This document shows positions 1 to 7,326 of a stretch of 24,069 nt of DNA, piece by piece. The position numbers and the translations under genes are program-made. Numbering within the stretch: position 1 is the stretch's first letter; the number at the start of each line of letters is the position of its first letter. Origin of the DNA: a virus; the IMG/VR virus record IMGVR_UViG_3300009128_000129, positions 1 through 24,069 of that record. One strand, given 5' to 3'. A model generated the notes under the pieces. It was not told the DNA's origin. It searched no databases and worked only from the letters and a program-made list of their open reading frames with translations.

Positions 1-1
1 G

Positions 2-361
2 ATCGCCGCTGCCATTAAACGGGCGATCCGGCATAGCAACTTAAGCCGGGAGCAAGTGGTGGACGGTATCAACGCCTATTTTGGCCGGGCCCCAAAGAAC
101 GATGGAAAAAAGCCTCTCACCATCCACATGTTGAACAACTATCTTTCCAAGCCCGTCCAGTATCCGATCCCTACCTATTATATATATGCGATTCAGCACG
201 TGACCGGGTCACTTGCGCCTGCAAGGGCACTTGTGGAGCCGTTGGATGCCAGGGTGATCACGGGCGTGGAAGTGCGTCAGATGGCGTTGGGTAAGCTGGA
301 TGAGACGATTCAGGAGATGCAGCGGCTGAAGCGTGAACTCAGGGGAGGAAAGCATGGGTAG
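2..361 (+). CDS. CII-like phage regulatory protein (5' partial)
   Basis: The reading frame is open from the first complete codon, so the gene begins upstream of the window; a GTG at position 56 is probably internal. About 119 residues are visible. The N-terminal part (KRAIRHSNLSREQVVDGIN), a turn, then LTIHMLNNYLSKP and a later THXSLAP-like segment (VTGSLAPARAL) resemble the helical layout of phage CII/CP76-type DNA-binding regulators, in which a HTH is followed by a helix beginning with a TGD/TGS turn. The C-terminus (EMQRLKRELRGG) looks like a short amphipathic helix. In Mu-like phages such genes sit just before the transposase and control lysis/lysogeny. The stop overlaps the next gene's start by 8 bases. 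The family call is by eye; the role is inferred from position. Confidence 0.6.
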   Translation: MAAAIKRAIRHSNLSREQVVDGINAYFGRAPKNDGKKPLTIHMLNNYLSKPVQYPIPTYYIYAIQHVTGSLAPARALVEPLDARVITGVEVRQMALGKLDETIQEMQRLKRELRGGKHG

Positions 362-629
362 GCGGGAAGGCAGGAAAATAACCAGAAAGATGAAGATGCG
401 AATGTCGAAGTTGTGTGAGACTGAGGCTAAGACTGAGGCTAAGACTGAGGAGAGACAAAAGGCCGATCCTACAAAAATTTCAAAGGCGAGGGTCGTGGCC
501 ACGGGGAAGATTGCAGGTGGTGTGAGTGAGACCCGTGTGGCTTTTGAGGAAATGGGTGAAGATGGAAAGGCCGCTGTGCGGCATGTGTTTCGGGATGTGC
601 GAAGGGCAGAGGAGGTTGCTAACTTATAA
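354..629 (+). CDS. small basic hypothetical protein
   Basis: The ORF is 91 residues. ATG at 354 is chosen over an upstream in-frame start at 333 because GGAGGAAA lies just before it and it overlaps the preceding stop, suggesting translational coupling. The N-terminus is strongly basic (GRREGRKITRKMKMRMSK). It is followed by an EAKTEAKTEE stretch encoded by a 12-base tandem repeat at 421-448. The C-terminal half contains VAFEEMGEDGKAAVRHVFRDVRRAEE, probably helical. I recognise no family. It probably binds nucleic acid, judging only from charge, and belongs to the early operon. Confidence 0.6.
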   Translation: MGRREGRKITRKMKMRMSKLCETEAKTEAKTEERQKADPTKISKARVVATGKIAGGVSETRVAFEEMGEDGKAAVRHVFRDVRRAEEVANL

Positions 630-649
630 TATAGAAAGGAAGGGACCCT

Positions 650-874
650 ATGTACCTCACCGAAAAACAAGCAAAGGGAATAAAGAGAACAATTTTGGCT
701 CTTACGAGCCTTATGTTCACTCATGATCTTGACCATGTGTTTGATCACCTTCATGGCAGTAGGAAGGCCCTATTATTTTCGCTAGAAGACTTTAAAATTT
801 GCGAAGATTTCTTGGATAAAGTTGATTTGAATCGAACCAAAAAGGAAATATCAGATCTATTAGCGAAGTTATGA
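650..874 (+). CDS. hypothetical protein, 74 aa
   Basis: A 74-residue ORF starts at ATG 650 behind AGAAAGGAAGGG. It has few distinctive features: a mixed-charge helical N-terminus (LTEKQAKGIKRTILAL), a histidine-rich middle (THDLDHVFDHLHG) and a charged C-terminal helix. It is more AT-rich than its neighbours. It overlaps the next gene by four bases (ATGA), a typical coupled start-stop, which supports both ORFs being real. Function unknown. Confidence 0.6.
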   Translation: MYLTEKQAKGIKRTILALTSLMFTHDLDHVFDHLHGSRKALLFSLEDFKICEDFLDKVDLNRTKKEISDLLAKL

Positions 875-1185
875 AAATGAAAAAGGACGATCTTTATAAA
901 AACATGACTGCCGAGAATATTCTTAAGCGAATCGTGGAGCTACGAATTATTGGCAGAGAAACGAGTGGGGGTGAACGGGTGTCAATGGCGGCCATTGGTC
1001 GGACATTAGATCCACCTGTCAATAGATCGTCGGTTTTGCGGATTGTTTACGGAGAGCGAAAAAGTAAGCGAATCAGGGAAGCGATTGAGAGAGAGCTCGG
1101 GGTCATTTATTGGATCCCAGAAAAATATCGCGGTCAGAAGGCCGCTCCCACATCAGCAAAAAGGCATAGGAAGGTAGCAGCATAA
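871..1185 (+). CDS. HTH DNA-binding protein, possible Ner-like early regulator
   Basis: This 104-residue basic protein starts with ATGA overlapping the previous stop and ends directly before the transposase start, with zero spacing. The central segment VSMAAIGRTLDPPVNRSSV, followed by LRIVYGERKSKRIREAIERE, fits a Cro/Ner-type helix-turn-helix: a helix, a turn, a recognition helix, then a supporting helix ending in LGV-IYW. The C-terminal tail is Lys/Arg/Ala-rich. In Mu, Ner is a small HTH protein encoded immediately upstream of A that represses early transcription. This gene has the right position and approximate size, but the Ner assignment is inference. Confidence 0.65.
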   Translation: MKMKKDDLYKNMTAENILKRIVELRIIGRETSGGERVSMAAIGRTLDPPVNRSSVLRIVYGERKSKRIREAIERELGVIYWIPEKYRGQKAAPTSAKRHRKVAA

Positions 1186-3414
1186 ATGGACGTGACGGTT
1201 CGGGAGGTTGCGGGTGCTATGGGAAAGACCCCACAAGCAATAAACGCCAGGGCCAGAAACCAAAACTGGCCCTCCAAAAAGATCAACGCCCGTGGTGACA
1301 AGCGCTTTGCCGTGGCTGATCTGCCGTTGGATGTGCAAAAGGCGATCGTTGGTAAGGGGGGCGTGCCCGTGACGGAGGCGCTATTGCCGGCATTGGTGGA
1401 GGGAGCTCGGAGTTCGGAGCTCGAAGCCCGGAGCGAGTTTGCGGTGGGGTTTGCGGATATGATGTCAAGTAAAAGCACCACGGCCTGGACGCCGGAGCGG
1501 GCGGTACCGCAGAATATTATCCATGATGACAGGGTGATGGGGCAGGCCCGAATGGTTCAGGAAGCGGAGAATGTCCCTGCCGGTCAAAGTCGGACAAAAT
1601 GGGTTAAAGAGGTAGCGGCCAAGCATGGTTATACGGTGCAGCACCTGTACCGGTGCATCAAGCGCTATAATAAATGTGGTCTGGCCGGGCTTATGCACAA
1701 GAAAAACACCAAGGGTAAAGCCCGCACCTGGGACCCGGAGGCGATCGCCTTTTGGGTCGGTACCTGCCTGAAAAAAGAAAATCGGAAAATCGATAAGAAA
1801 GATATTTACGATGGGCTTGTCATCGAGGCCCATCAAAAAGAGTGGCGGATCGGCAGTTATGCCTCGGCCCTGTGGTGGTTCAATAAATCGGCCACGCCAC
1901 AGTTTCTTGCCCTCCAACGCGGAGGGGTCCGGGCCCTGGACAATACCCTGCCGCCGGTGCTGCGGGATTATTCCGACCTAGAGCCTTTTGAACTCTTGGT
2001 GGGTGATCAGCATCGCTTTGACTTTTGGGTCGTTGACGATGATACCGGTGAGGTCTTCCGACCGGAAGGCTATTTCTGGCAGGATCTCTGTACCCGGAAT
2101 TGGTACGGCGGTGCCGTGGCTAAGCGCTATGACTCGATGCTCATGGGCCTTGCGCTGAGAATTGGCATCCGGCGCCTTGGGCTGTTTAAGGGCATCTACA
2201 CGGATCACGGCAAGCCGGAAGAATCCCGCTATATCATGTCTATCCTCAAGCATATTCGCGCGCTGGGTATAGTGGTGGGGGAAACCATCGACGCACCCCT
2301 TGGTGGGGAGGATGCGGAGCTGGTTAATCCCCTTGCCATTATGCCCGGCACCCACGTCAAGGCCATTGTCCGAAATGCCAAAGCTAAAATGATTGAGGGA
2401 AGATTTGGTACGTTTGAAAATGTCCTGCGCAGCAAGTTTCGCCTGCCAGGGAGCGTCAAGCGCCTCGCGGACCTCCAGGAATACCGGGAGGTTGACCATA
2501 ACGAGGCAATGGCCCTGGCCGAGGCGGGCAAGCTGCCGACCTTTCGCGAGTTCGTCGTCATTATGTATAAGGCGATGGATTATATGGATCAAGATAAGCC
2601 CCACCGCGGTGTGCTCAGAGAATGGGGTTGGACGCCAAAGCCAAAACAGGCCACGCCCATGCAGTGCCTGGAGATGCATTACAAAAACGGATGGCGCCCC
2701 ACCCGGCTCTCTGAAGAGGCCACGGATCTTATCTTTCTGCCAGAGGCGCCACAGCCTCGCACGGTCGATCGCGGCCGCATCCTCTTTCGAAATGAAAAAT
2801 ATGAGTGTGACGCCATTGTGGATATGAGTGGCAAAAAAGTGACCATCCAGTATGACCCGCTCGACATCGAGTGGGTCTTTGTATTTCACGAGGGCCGCTT
2901 TATCGGCCAGGCCAACCTGGTCGAATATTCGAGTATGAAAGACCAAAAGCTTGCCAGCCGCAAGATCGAGGAAAAGCGCCGTATACGCAAGGCCTTTTTG
3001 CTGGAATACCGGAAGCTTACTACTGTGGCGTTAGATATGCGGCAGTATTCGGAGGTACCACAGGCAGAGCGGGTGGCAGCCAAGGTGAAGGCGGAACGCG
3101 GATTGCGGAATGCGGAAAAGGAAGCGGAAAGGGAGCTCTATCGGGAGCGGACCCAAGAAGAGCTGGATGCTGAGGTGAGGGCTTTGGAAGTTCAAAGTTT
3201 AAAGTTCAAAGTTCAGCGGCCCAAGCCCCTGCCTGAGCGTCCAGTGTATTTCATGAGCGACCTCACTCGATACGAGTGGTGCACCAATTATGAGATGGCC
3301 GGGGGGCAGTTGCAGCAAGATGACGTCATTTTTAAGGCGGGCTATGAAGCCCGCATGTCCAGTGATCAGCGCGAATACTGGGAGACAGTGCGACGTGTCG
3401 GAACATGGGAATAA
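1186..3414 (+). CDS. Mu-type DDE transposase (MuA-like)
   Basis: This 742-residue protein catalyses strand transfer of phage DNA and is close to MuA in length. Residues 1-55 form a MuA-type winged DNA-binding domain (VREVAGAMGKTPQAINARA...NWPSKK). Residues 135-175 look like a second HTH (KWVKEVAAKHGYTVQHLYRC). The RNase H-fold core carries D274 (VGDQHRFDFW), D340 (GIYTDHGKPE) and E404 (AKMIEGRFGTFEN), matching the MuA D-D-E triad. Residues 480-580 fit the Mu transposase C-terminal beta-barrel. The tail 585-660 is a charged coiled coil, where MuA contacts MuB. Two heptad repeats are read in frame in linkers: 1402-1436 (residues 73-84) and 3190-3216 (about residues 669-677). The stop overlaps the next ATG by one base. 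Confidence 0.95.
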   Translation: MDVTVREVAGAMGKTPQAINARARNQNWPSKKINARGDKRFAVADLPLDVQKAIVGKGGVPVTEALLPALVEGARSSELEARSEFAVGFADMMSSKSTTAWTPERAVPQNIIHDDRVMGQARMVQEAENVPAGQSRTKWVKEVAAKHGYTVQHLYRCIKRYNKCGLAGLMHKKNTKGKARTWDPEAIAFWVGTCLKKENRKIDKKDIYDGLVIEAHQKEWRIGSYASALWWFNKSATPQFLALQRGGVRALDNTLPPVLRDYSDLEPFELLVGDQHRFDFWVVDDDTGEVFRPEGYFWQDLCTRNWYGGAVAKRYDSMLMGLALRIGIRRLGLFKGIYTDHGKPEESRYIMSILKHIRALGIVVGETIDAPLGGEDAELVNPLAIMPGTHVKAIVRNAKAKMIEGRFGTFENVLRSKFRLPGSVKRLADLQEYREVDHNEAMALAEAGKLPTFREFVVIMYKAMDYMDQDKPHRGVLREWGWTPKPKQATPMQCLEMHYKNGWRPTRLSEEATDLIFLPEAPQPRTVDRGRILFRNEKYECDAIVDMSGKKVTIQYDPLDIEWVFVFHEGRFIGQANLVEYSSMKDQKLASRKIEEKRRIRKAFLLEYRKLTTVALDMRQYSEVPQAERVAAKVKAERGLRNAEKEAERELYRERTQEELDAEVRALEVQSLKFKVQRPKPLPERPVYFMSDLTRYEWCTNYEMAGGQLQQDDVIFKAGYEARMSSDQREYWETVRRVGTWE
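1402..1436 (+). repeat. five period-7 units inside the transposase gene
   Basis: Five consecutive 7-mers read ggagctc, ggagttc, ggagctc, gaagccc, ggagcga. They encode the linker after the N-terminal DNA-binding domain (about residues 73-84). This is a different word from the other heptad families but has the same period. Confidence 0.75.
3190..3216 (+). repeat. family C heptads inside the transposase gene
   Basis: Units gttcaaa, gtttaaa, gttcaaa, gttcag are the same words that make up the array at 7969-8064. They are read in frame as VQSLKFKVQ in the C-terminal linker of the transposase. Confidence 0.85.
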
Positions 3415-3581
3415 TGATGGATTCTAGGACGGAAAATAAGCCATCGCGAGAGGATGTCATGATCGCTATGGCACTTTTAGAGCAGCTAGTGGCCGATTTT
3501 GAGCCGCATACCGATGAAGATCATGAGCATGCATTAATTGCGGGCCGCGTTGCTCGCTGGTTTTTAGAACCAAAAAAATAG
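3414..3581 (+). CDS. small acidic hypothetical protein between A and B
   Basis: A 55-residue ORF starts at ATG 3414 (overlapping the transposase TAA as TAATG) or at the adjacent ATG 3417. It reads MMDSRTENKPSREDVM... and ends ...VARWFLEPKK. It is acidic and histidine-rich in the middle (EPHTDEDHEHA) and probably helical. It fills the gap between the transposase and ATPase genes exactly, ending 15 bases before the next start. I recognise no family. The coupled start and tight packing make it likely to be translated. Confidence 0.6.
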   Translation: MMDSRTENKPSREDVMIAMALLEQLVADFEPHTDEDHEHALIAGRVARWFLEPKK

Positions 3582-3596
3582 AAAGGAGACCCCACC

Positions 3597-4286
3597 ATGA
3601 AAAACATCTTTATCACCACGGAAAATGTCAACAAGTGCACGGAGGTGTGTCAGGAGCTGGAGAGCCCGGAAAGCTTAATCGGGCCGTCCCTGGCCATGTT
3701 TACCGGCCCTGCAGGGCGCGGTAAGAGCGAGTTTGCGAAATACTATGCGACCAATTCAACGGCCATTTACATCCCGCCGCTCAACGTGCGGTCCCCGGCG
3801 ATGGTGCTCAGGGAGATCGCTTTTGAATTGTCCATGCTCAGGCCCCGTCAGACCGAGGCCTGCATGAATATTATCGGAAGCGAAATGGCCAAGGCCAGGC
3901 GTCTCATCTTTATTGATGAGGCGGATCTGCTGCCCATTGGTATTTTGGAGATGCTCAGGAATATCAATGAGCGCTATGCCTGCCCGGTGGTCCTCATTGG
4001 GGAGGAAGAACTCAAAGGCAAGGTGGGCAGTCGGCGCCGGATCACAAGCCGCATCCGGCGCCGGGTGGAGTTCAACCCGGTCACCCAGCCGGACATGGTC
4101 CTGTTTTACGCGAAAGCCCTGGATATGAATCTATCGAACAATGTGTCTACCATTCTATATCGCGGTTGTGGCGGAGACTGGCGGCCGATCGAGGTCACGG
4201 CGATTGCCATTGAGCGGGCGCTTAGGGCGAGTGGGGTTGATGAGATAACGGAAGATCTGGCGAAAGCGGTGGTAGGGAGCCAGTAG
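3597..4286 (+). CDS. MuB-like AAA+ ATPase, transposition target-DNA activator
   Basis: This 229-residue ATPase is expected to bind target DNA, deliver it to the transposase and stimulate strand transfer. Walker A is GPAGRGKS at residues 37-44; Walker B is LIFIDEAD at 103-110 (D107, E108). A sensor-like strand follows (VVLIGEEEL, 131-139), and a basic segment SRIRRRVEF (151-159) fits the arginine-finger region. The C-terminal part (YRGCGGDWRPIEVTAIAIERAL) is helical, like the MuB C-terminal domain. It is shorter than Mu MuB (about 312 residues) and lacks the N-terminal HTH extension; similar short forms occur in ExeA-like and TniB-like relatives. GAAAGGAGA precedes the ATG. The TAG stop lies inside the first heptad repeat (cagTAGgcaaac). 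Confidence 0.9.
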   Translation: MKNIFITTENVNKCTEVCQELESPESLIGPSLAMFTGPAGRGKSEFAKYYATNSTAIYIPPLNVRSPAMVLREIAFELSMLRPRQTEACMNIIGSEMAKARRLIFIDEADLLPIGILEMLRNINERYACPVVLIGEEELKGKVGSRRRITSRIRRRVEFNPVTQPDMVLFYAKALDMNLSNNVSTILYRGCGGDWRPIEVTAIAIERALRASGVDEITEDLAKAVVGSQ

Positions 4287-4328
4287 GCAAACCAGTCGGC
4301 AGTTGACAGTAGGCAGTAGGCAAACCAG
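4281..4328 (+). repeat. family A heptad array, left half only
   Basis: Units such as cagtagg, cagttga and cagtcgg end in caaaccagg. The right arm and the conserved loop of the complete elements are missing. The array starts over the stop codon of the ATPase gene and ends just before the start of the next gene. Confidence 0.85.
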
Positions 4329-4337
4329 GTGGATACT

Positions 4338-4829
4338 ATGGAACAATCGACAATCGACAATCAACAATCAACAATCCCAAAGACTGGGTTGGCGAAGCGC
4401 ATGCGCGAGTGGATGAAGGCCAGGCAGCGGCCCTTCCTGCCAGTGGAGCTGTGTGATGGCCTTGGCATTCCTAAAGGGCCGGAGAGGGATAGGACCCGAC
4501 AGGCCATGTTTGACTTTTTCCAGCGCGAGGAGATCGTGCGCAACGCAAATGGTAAGTATCTTTATAATAAGGGCTATAGGCCGCCTGTGCTTGGCGTTGT
4601 TAAGCCGAGGGCATTGCGGGCCATGTACTTTTCGATCACGTTTACGGTGAGTGACATCCAGCGCCTGGCCGAGGCAAAGACCCGCGATTATATAAATCAT
4701 ATGATAAAGCAGTTGCGGCAGGATGGGCATGTACGCATCATTGCCCGCAGTACTCGTGGGAATGGCGGGAGCGAGAGGTTGTATGGGTTGGTGGATCGGG
4801 AGAGGTTTAGAATTGAATTTGTAAGTTGA
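4338..4829 (+). CDS. winged-helix/HTH hypothetical protein
   Basis: The ORF is about 163 residues from ATG 4338; a GTG at 4329 and an ATG at 4402 are alternatives. The first residues (EQSTIDNQQSTI) are encoded by the heptad array at 4344-4376, so the ancestral start may be ATG 4402 (MREWMKARQRPFLPVELCDG). Two segments look like winged helices: 20-75 (PFLPVELCDGLGIP...RQAMFDFFQREEIVRN) and 105-160 (TVSDIQRLAEAKTRDYINHM...RIIARSTRGNGGSERLYGL), the latter with a beta-hairpin wing. It could regulate middle transcription, but I cannot name a family. The TGA stop lies inside a family A repeat word (agTTGACag). Confidence 0.7.
   Translation: MEQSTIDNQQSTIPKTGLAKRMREWMKARQRPFLPVELCDGLGIPKGPERDRTRQAMFDFFQREEIVRNANGKYLYNKGYRPPVLGVVKPRALRAMYFSITFTVSDIQRLAEAKTRDYINHMIKQLRQDGHVRIIARSTRGNGGSERLYGLVDRERFRIEFVS
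4344..4376 (+). repeat. family D heptad array (caatcga/caatcaa)
   Basis: About 4.7 units read caatcga, caatcga, caatcaa, caatcaa, caatc. The array is read in frame at the N-terminus of the HTH protein. It is the reverse-complement orientation of the arrays at 17579 and 22025. Confidence 0.85.
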
Positions 4830-4948
4830 CAGTCGGAGAGCAAGTTGACAGTCGGCAGTAAGCGAATCAGTTGACAGTAAGCAGTTGACAGTAGGCAAAC
4901 AGGGCGAAGGCATAGATTGCCTACTGTCAACTGCCCATTGCCGACTGG
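4824..4948 (+). repeat. family A heptad hairpin element, long copy
   Basis: Many units of agttgac/agtcggc/agtaagc are followed by a stem and the conserved 24-nt loop at 4896-4919. A perfect stem of about 18 bp pairs 4881-4898 with 4917-4934 (loop-closing bases shared with the core). It starts on the stop codon of the upstream gene and ends 15 bases before ATG 4964. Confidence 0.9.
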
Positions 4949-4963
4949 ACAGAAGAAGCAAAA

Positions 4964-5425
4964 ATGAGAGCACTAGCAACCAAACAGCCAAAGAAAAAAA
5001 CAGACCCGGAGCGGAAAGGGCTGTTGGCGAGAATACATATCGCTAAGAAACAGCTTGGCATGACGGATGAGGAGTACCGGGCAGCCATGTCACCTTTTGG
5101 CGTGGAGAGCGCGGGTCAGTTGACGATCCCTCAGCTTGAGGATTTTGACCGGTACCTACAAGACCTCGGCTGGAGGCCGGTGAAGAAGGCAAACGGCAAA
5201 AGGCAACAGGCAAAAGTGACGCAGCTTGAGGCGCTCAGGGAGCGGGCCAGGGCCATTGCCGGGGACCTGGAGAATGGCGAGGCCCGGCTCCGGGGGTTGA
5301 CGTTGAGCATATGCGGGGTGAACGATTTGGCGTGGTGTGTGGATGTGGCGAAGCTGAAAAGGTTGCTGACGGTGTTGGAAAAATATCGGCAAGGCCAGGA
5401 GAATCAGTTGACAATGGGCAGTTGA
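4964..5425 (+). CDS. GemA-family (Mu gp16-like) regulatory protein
   Basis: This 153-residue protein has the typical opening of the GemA/DUF1018 family: a basic N-terminus then LLARIHIAKKQLGMTDEEYRA, followed by QLTIPQLEDFDRYLQDLGWR. In Mu the gene lies in the early operon and its product modulates host gene expression; the precise mechanism here is unknown. Two heptad tracts intrude: 5188-5215 (ggcaaac/ggcaaaa units, residues about 75-84) separates the N-terminal domain from a C-terminal helical part, and the last residues (QENQLTMGS) plus the TGA stop are encoded by the following family A element. The original C-terminus probably ended near EKYRQG. Confidence 0.85.
   Translation: MRALATKQPKKKTDPERKGLLARIHIAKKQLGMTDEEYRAAMSPFGVESAGQLTIPQLEDFDRYLQDLGWRPVKKANGKRQQAKVTQLEALRERARAIAGDLENGEARLRGLTLSICGVNDLAWCVDVAKLKRLLTVLEKYRQGQENQLTMGS
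5188..5215 (+). repeat. four ggcaaaN heptads inside gemA-like gene
   Basis: Units ggcaaac, ggcaaaa, ggcaaca and ggcaaaa are read as a lysine/glutamine-rich linker (KANGKRQQAK). The period is 7, as in the intergenic arrays. Confidence 0.7.
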
Positions 5426-5484
5426 CAGTAGGCAAACTGGGCAATGGCATAGATTGTCAACTGTCAACTGCCCATTGTCAACTT
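5405..5484 (+). repeat. family A heptad hairpin, 22-bp perfect stem
   Basis: The arms 5406-5427 and 5462-5483 are perfectly complementary over 22 bases and extend inwards with one mismatch and one G-T pair to about 30 bp. The 24-nt core is at 5433-5456 (caaactgggc ... catagattg). The upstream gene's stop codon lies in the left arm; the next ATG is 16 bases after the right arm. Confidence 0.95.
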
Positions 5485-5499
5485 GGAAAAGAGGACATT

Positions 5500-5688
5500 A
5501 TGGTGAGATTTAGTGTGGAACGGTTTAAGGGCATTGCCTTTTGTGGGTTTACTTTTACGCGGGACTGGATCGCGTTGTGGTATTGCCGCGTGGTTGGTTA
5601 TGCTGTGGCGGTGGTTATGTTTCCGGTGGCGGTGGTTTTGGGCTTGCTGTGTGCTTTTGAGCGCGGGGAGGATGATGCCCACACTTGA
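5500..5688 (+). CDS. small membrane protein, 62 aa
   Basis: ATG 5500 is chosen because it follows AAAAGAGGAC and the end of the repeat hairpin; longer in-frame starts run back through the GemA gene. The protein has an aromatic N-terminal half (GIAFCGFTFTRDWIALWYC) and one clear membrane helix (VVGYAVAVVMFPVAVVLGLL), then a charged tail (CAFERGEDDAHT). It overlaps the next gene by 14 bases. Function unknown; one-helix peptides are frequent in this early region. Confidence 0.6.
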   Translation: MVRFSVERFKGIAFCGFTFTRDWIALWYCRVVGYAVAVVMFPVAVVLGLLCAFERGEDDAHT

Positions 5689-6412
5689 TTACACTTGCGA
5701 GGTATGTGGCGCTGAGGGCCAGGCATATCGGCGAGAAAAGCCGCCACGGTTTTGCAGTATGGTGTGTCGGAAAAAGGGCAAGTTTACGGCGGGCAATGGC
5801 AAGACGAGGTGGCCCATTACGCCGGAGGTGCACGAAAAGATCAGGCGGTTATATGCGGAGGATGTGGGCATGAGCCGGGCGCCCGTTGTCCGGGAGTTTG
5901 CGGATAGGCACAGACTGCCTGCCTGGAAAGTTAAGCGATATGCACAGGTACAGGGGTGGACTACCAGAGGGAAAAAAGAGCCAGTGTGGTCAGAAAAAGA
6001 GCTGGAGATTATAAAACGAAGCGCCCACCGGTCGATCGAGCGGGTGCAGATTTACTTGAAGCGGGCGGGCTTTGTCCGGTCTGTGACTGCCATTGCCTTG
6101 AAGCGCAAAAGAATGCAAGCATCCAGGTATATTGATGGCTATAGCGCCCTGCAGGTGGCGGAAGCCTTTGGCGTGGACGGCCATGTGGTTACACGGTGGG
6201 TTAAGCTGAAATATCTCAAGGCCATGCCGCGTGGGACAAAGCGTCATGGGCCACAGCATGGCGATATCTGGTATATCCGGGATGCCTGGATTAGGGCTTT
6301 TATCATTTCCTGTATTGACGTCATTGATTTGAGAAAGGTCGATAAATACTGGTTTGTGGACGTCCTGGCCGGTGGCCAGGATGGCCTGGGAAGGTTTGAG
6401 ACTGATGATTGA
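5675..6412 (+). CDS. zinc-finger plus HTH DNA-binding protein
   Basis: The ORF is 245 residues from ATG 5675, with GGGGAGG just upstream; the adjacent ATG 5672 leaves no spacing. The N-terminus holds a four-cysteine zinc-binding motif (CEVCGAEG ... CSMVCRKKGKF). The middle has helical repeats (EVHEKIRRLYAEDVGMSRA, SEKELEIIKRSAHRS) that look like Myb/homeodomain-type HTHs. The C-terminal part carries a MerR-like HTH (YSALQVAEAFGVDGHVVTRW) followed by a wing-like segment (HGDIWYIRDAWIRAFI). It probably binds DNA in early or middle control; I recognise no exact family. The last eight bases overlap the next gene. Confidence 0.75.
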   Translation: MPTLDYTCEVCGAEGQAYRREKPPRFCSMVCRKKGKFTAGNGKTRWPITPEVHEKIRRLYAEDVGMSRAPVVREFADRHRLPAWKVKRYAQVQGWTTRGKKEPVWSEKELEIIKRSAHRSIERVQIYLKRAGFVRSVTAIALKRKRMQASRYIDGYSALQVAEAFGVDGHVVTRWVKLKYLKAMPRGTKRHGPQHGDIWYIRDAWIRAFIISCIDVIDLRKVDKYWFVDVLAGGQDGLGRFETDD

Positions 6413-6536
6413 TGACTGGCTATTGATCGAGAGACAGCAAAATATAGAAGAGCGCGTTATAGATACAATCTTGATGGTGCTCTTTTCGGCTGGGATGCTT
6501 GTGACCATTGGGCTATTGGTTTGTTTGCTTTGGTAA
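6405..6536 (+). CDS. single-helix membrane peptide, 43 aa
   Basis: ATG 6405 starts in GATGATTGATGACTGG, overlapping the previous stop by eight bases. The start area resembles a family D repeat word. The protein has a short acidic N-terminus (MIDDWLLIERQQNIEERVID) followed by one strong membrane helix (TILMVLFSAGMLVTIGLLVC) and ends LLW. An in-frame start at 6354 would run back into the HTH gene and is less likely. Unknown function. Confidence 0.55.
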   Translation: MIDDWLLIERQQNIEERVIDTILMVLFSAGMLVTIGLLVCLLW

Positions 6537-6543
6537 CCTTGAT

Positions 6544-6622
6544 CAGTTGACAGTAGGCAGTTGACAGTAGGCAAACTGGGCGACCGTGTAGATTGTCAAC
6601 TGTCAATTGCCGACTGCCAACT
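6544..6622 (+). repeat. family A heptad hairpin element
   Basis: Arms 6545-6574 and 6593-6622 pair over 30 bases with about five mismatches, some of them G-T. The conserved core at 6572-6595 is 24 nt (caaactgggc ... gtagattg). Left-arm units are cagttga and cagtagg, repeated twice. Confidence 0.9.
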
Positions 6623-6642
6623 CAAAAAACAAAGGAAAACGC

Positions 6643-7326
6643 ATGGAAAAAGAAAACCTCGGCATTGATCCAAAGACAGGTCGTCATAGTTCGACGCCGT
6701 TGACCCGGTGGGAGAAGGCTTTCGTGGACTGCCTCTGGTTTGATCATGTGGGTAAGGCAAACAAAATCCCAGCGAACGATTTGGCTATCAAGTTTACTTA
6801 TAAGCTGGGCTGCTCTGTGGAGAGAGCCACAGATCGACATGAATTTGTGGAGTACTGGAAGCGCGAGGTCCGATATATGCAAAACCATTTGCTTTTTGTT
6901 CATGATCATATTCCAGTCTATTCCAGATCTGGCTTTAAAGGGGGATATTGGCTCGGCGAAACAGAGGAGGAAGGGATACAATTCTTTAATACCTTCCGGG
7001 GGCGTGGCCTTACATCGTTCAAAAAAGCAACCAGAGGGCGGCAGGCCACTATGGTGGAAATGATGCACCAACTTGCCTTTGAGTTTGACGTGAAGGACCA
7101 TACTGAAATCCCGGTTACCAGACAGCCGAAACAATCGGTACATGTGGCCGTGGTAGATCGCTTCTTAAGCCAAATGATGAGAGACCCTGGGCGGTTTTCT
7201 GAAGATCTTGAGCGGATCGGGCGCAAGTTTAATGCAGTCTTGCTGCCGAAGCAACGGGTCAATCAGATCGATCAAAAGGTAAAGGAGTTGCACCACTTGG
7301 TGACTGGACTTGTTTCAGGAGGATAA
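6643..7326 (+). CDS. hypothetical early protein, 227 aa
   Basis: ATG 6643 is preferred, with AAAGGAAAA upstream; an in-frame TTG at 6607 would begin inside the repeat. The protein is soluble and of mixed charge: TPLTRWEKAFVDCLWF, then an aromatic, histidine-containing part (YMQNHLLFVHDHIPVYSRSG) and a Ser/Gly turn-rich segment (GYWLGETEEEGIQFFNTF) that could be a winged helix. The C-terminus is a coiled coil (RVNQIDQKVKELHHLVTGLV). I do not recognise a family. The TAA stop is followed directly by another open stretch in the same frame (see 7327-7500). Confidence 0.65.
   Translation: MEKENLGIDPKTGRHSSTPLTRWEKAFVDCLWFDHVGKANKIPANDLAIKFTYKLGCSVERATDRHEFVEYWKREVRYMQNHLLFVHDHIPVYSRSGFKGGYWLGETEEEGIQFFNTFRGRGLTSFKKATRGRQATMVEMMHQLAFEFDVKDHTEIPVTRQPKQSVHVAVVDRFLSQMMRDPGRFSEDLERIGRKFNAVLLPKQRVNQIDQKVKELHHLVTGLVSGG

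Noticed and set aside
421-448. 12-base tandem repeat in the 354-629 gene as part of the heptad system
   Set aside because: Period is 12 (a multiple of 3), it simply encodes EAKT repeats, and its word is unrelated to the other families.
209-754. Minus-strand open frame opposite the early small genes
   Set aside because: It overlaps three coupled + strand genes with good starts and shows no family features.
1978-2946. Long minus-strand open frame (322 codons) opposite the transposase
   Set aside because: It lies entirely antisense to the well-supported MuA-like catalytic core, has no ribosome-binding site and no recognisable domain; it follows from codon bias of the + strand gene.
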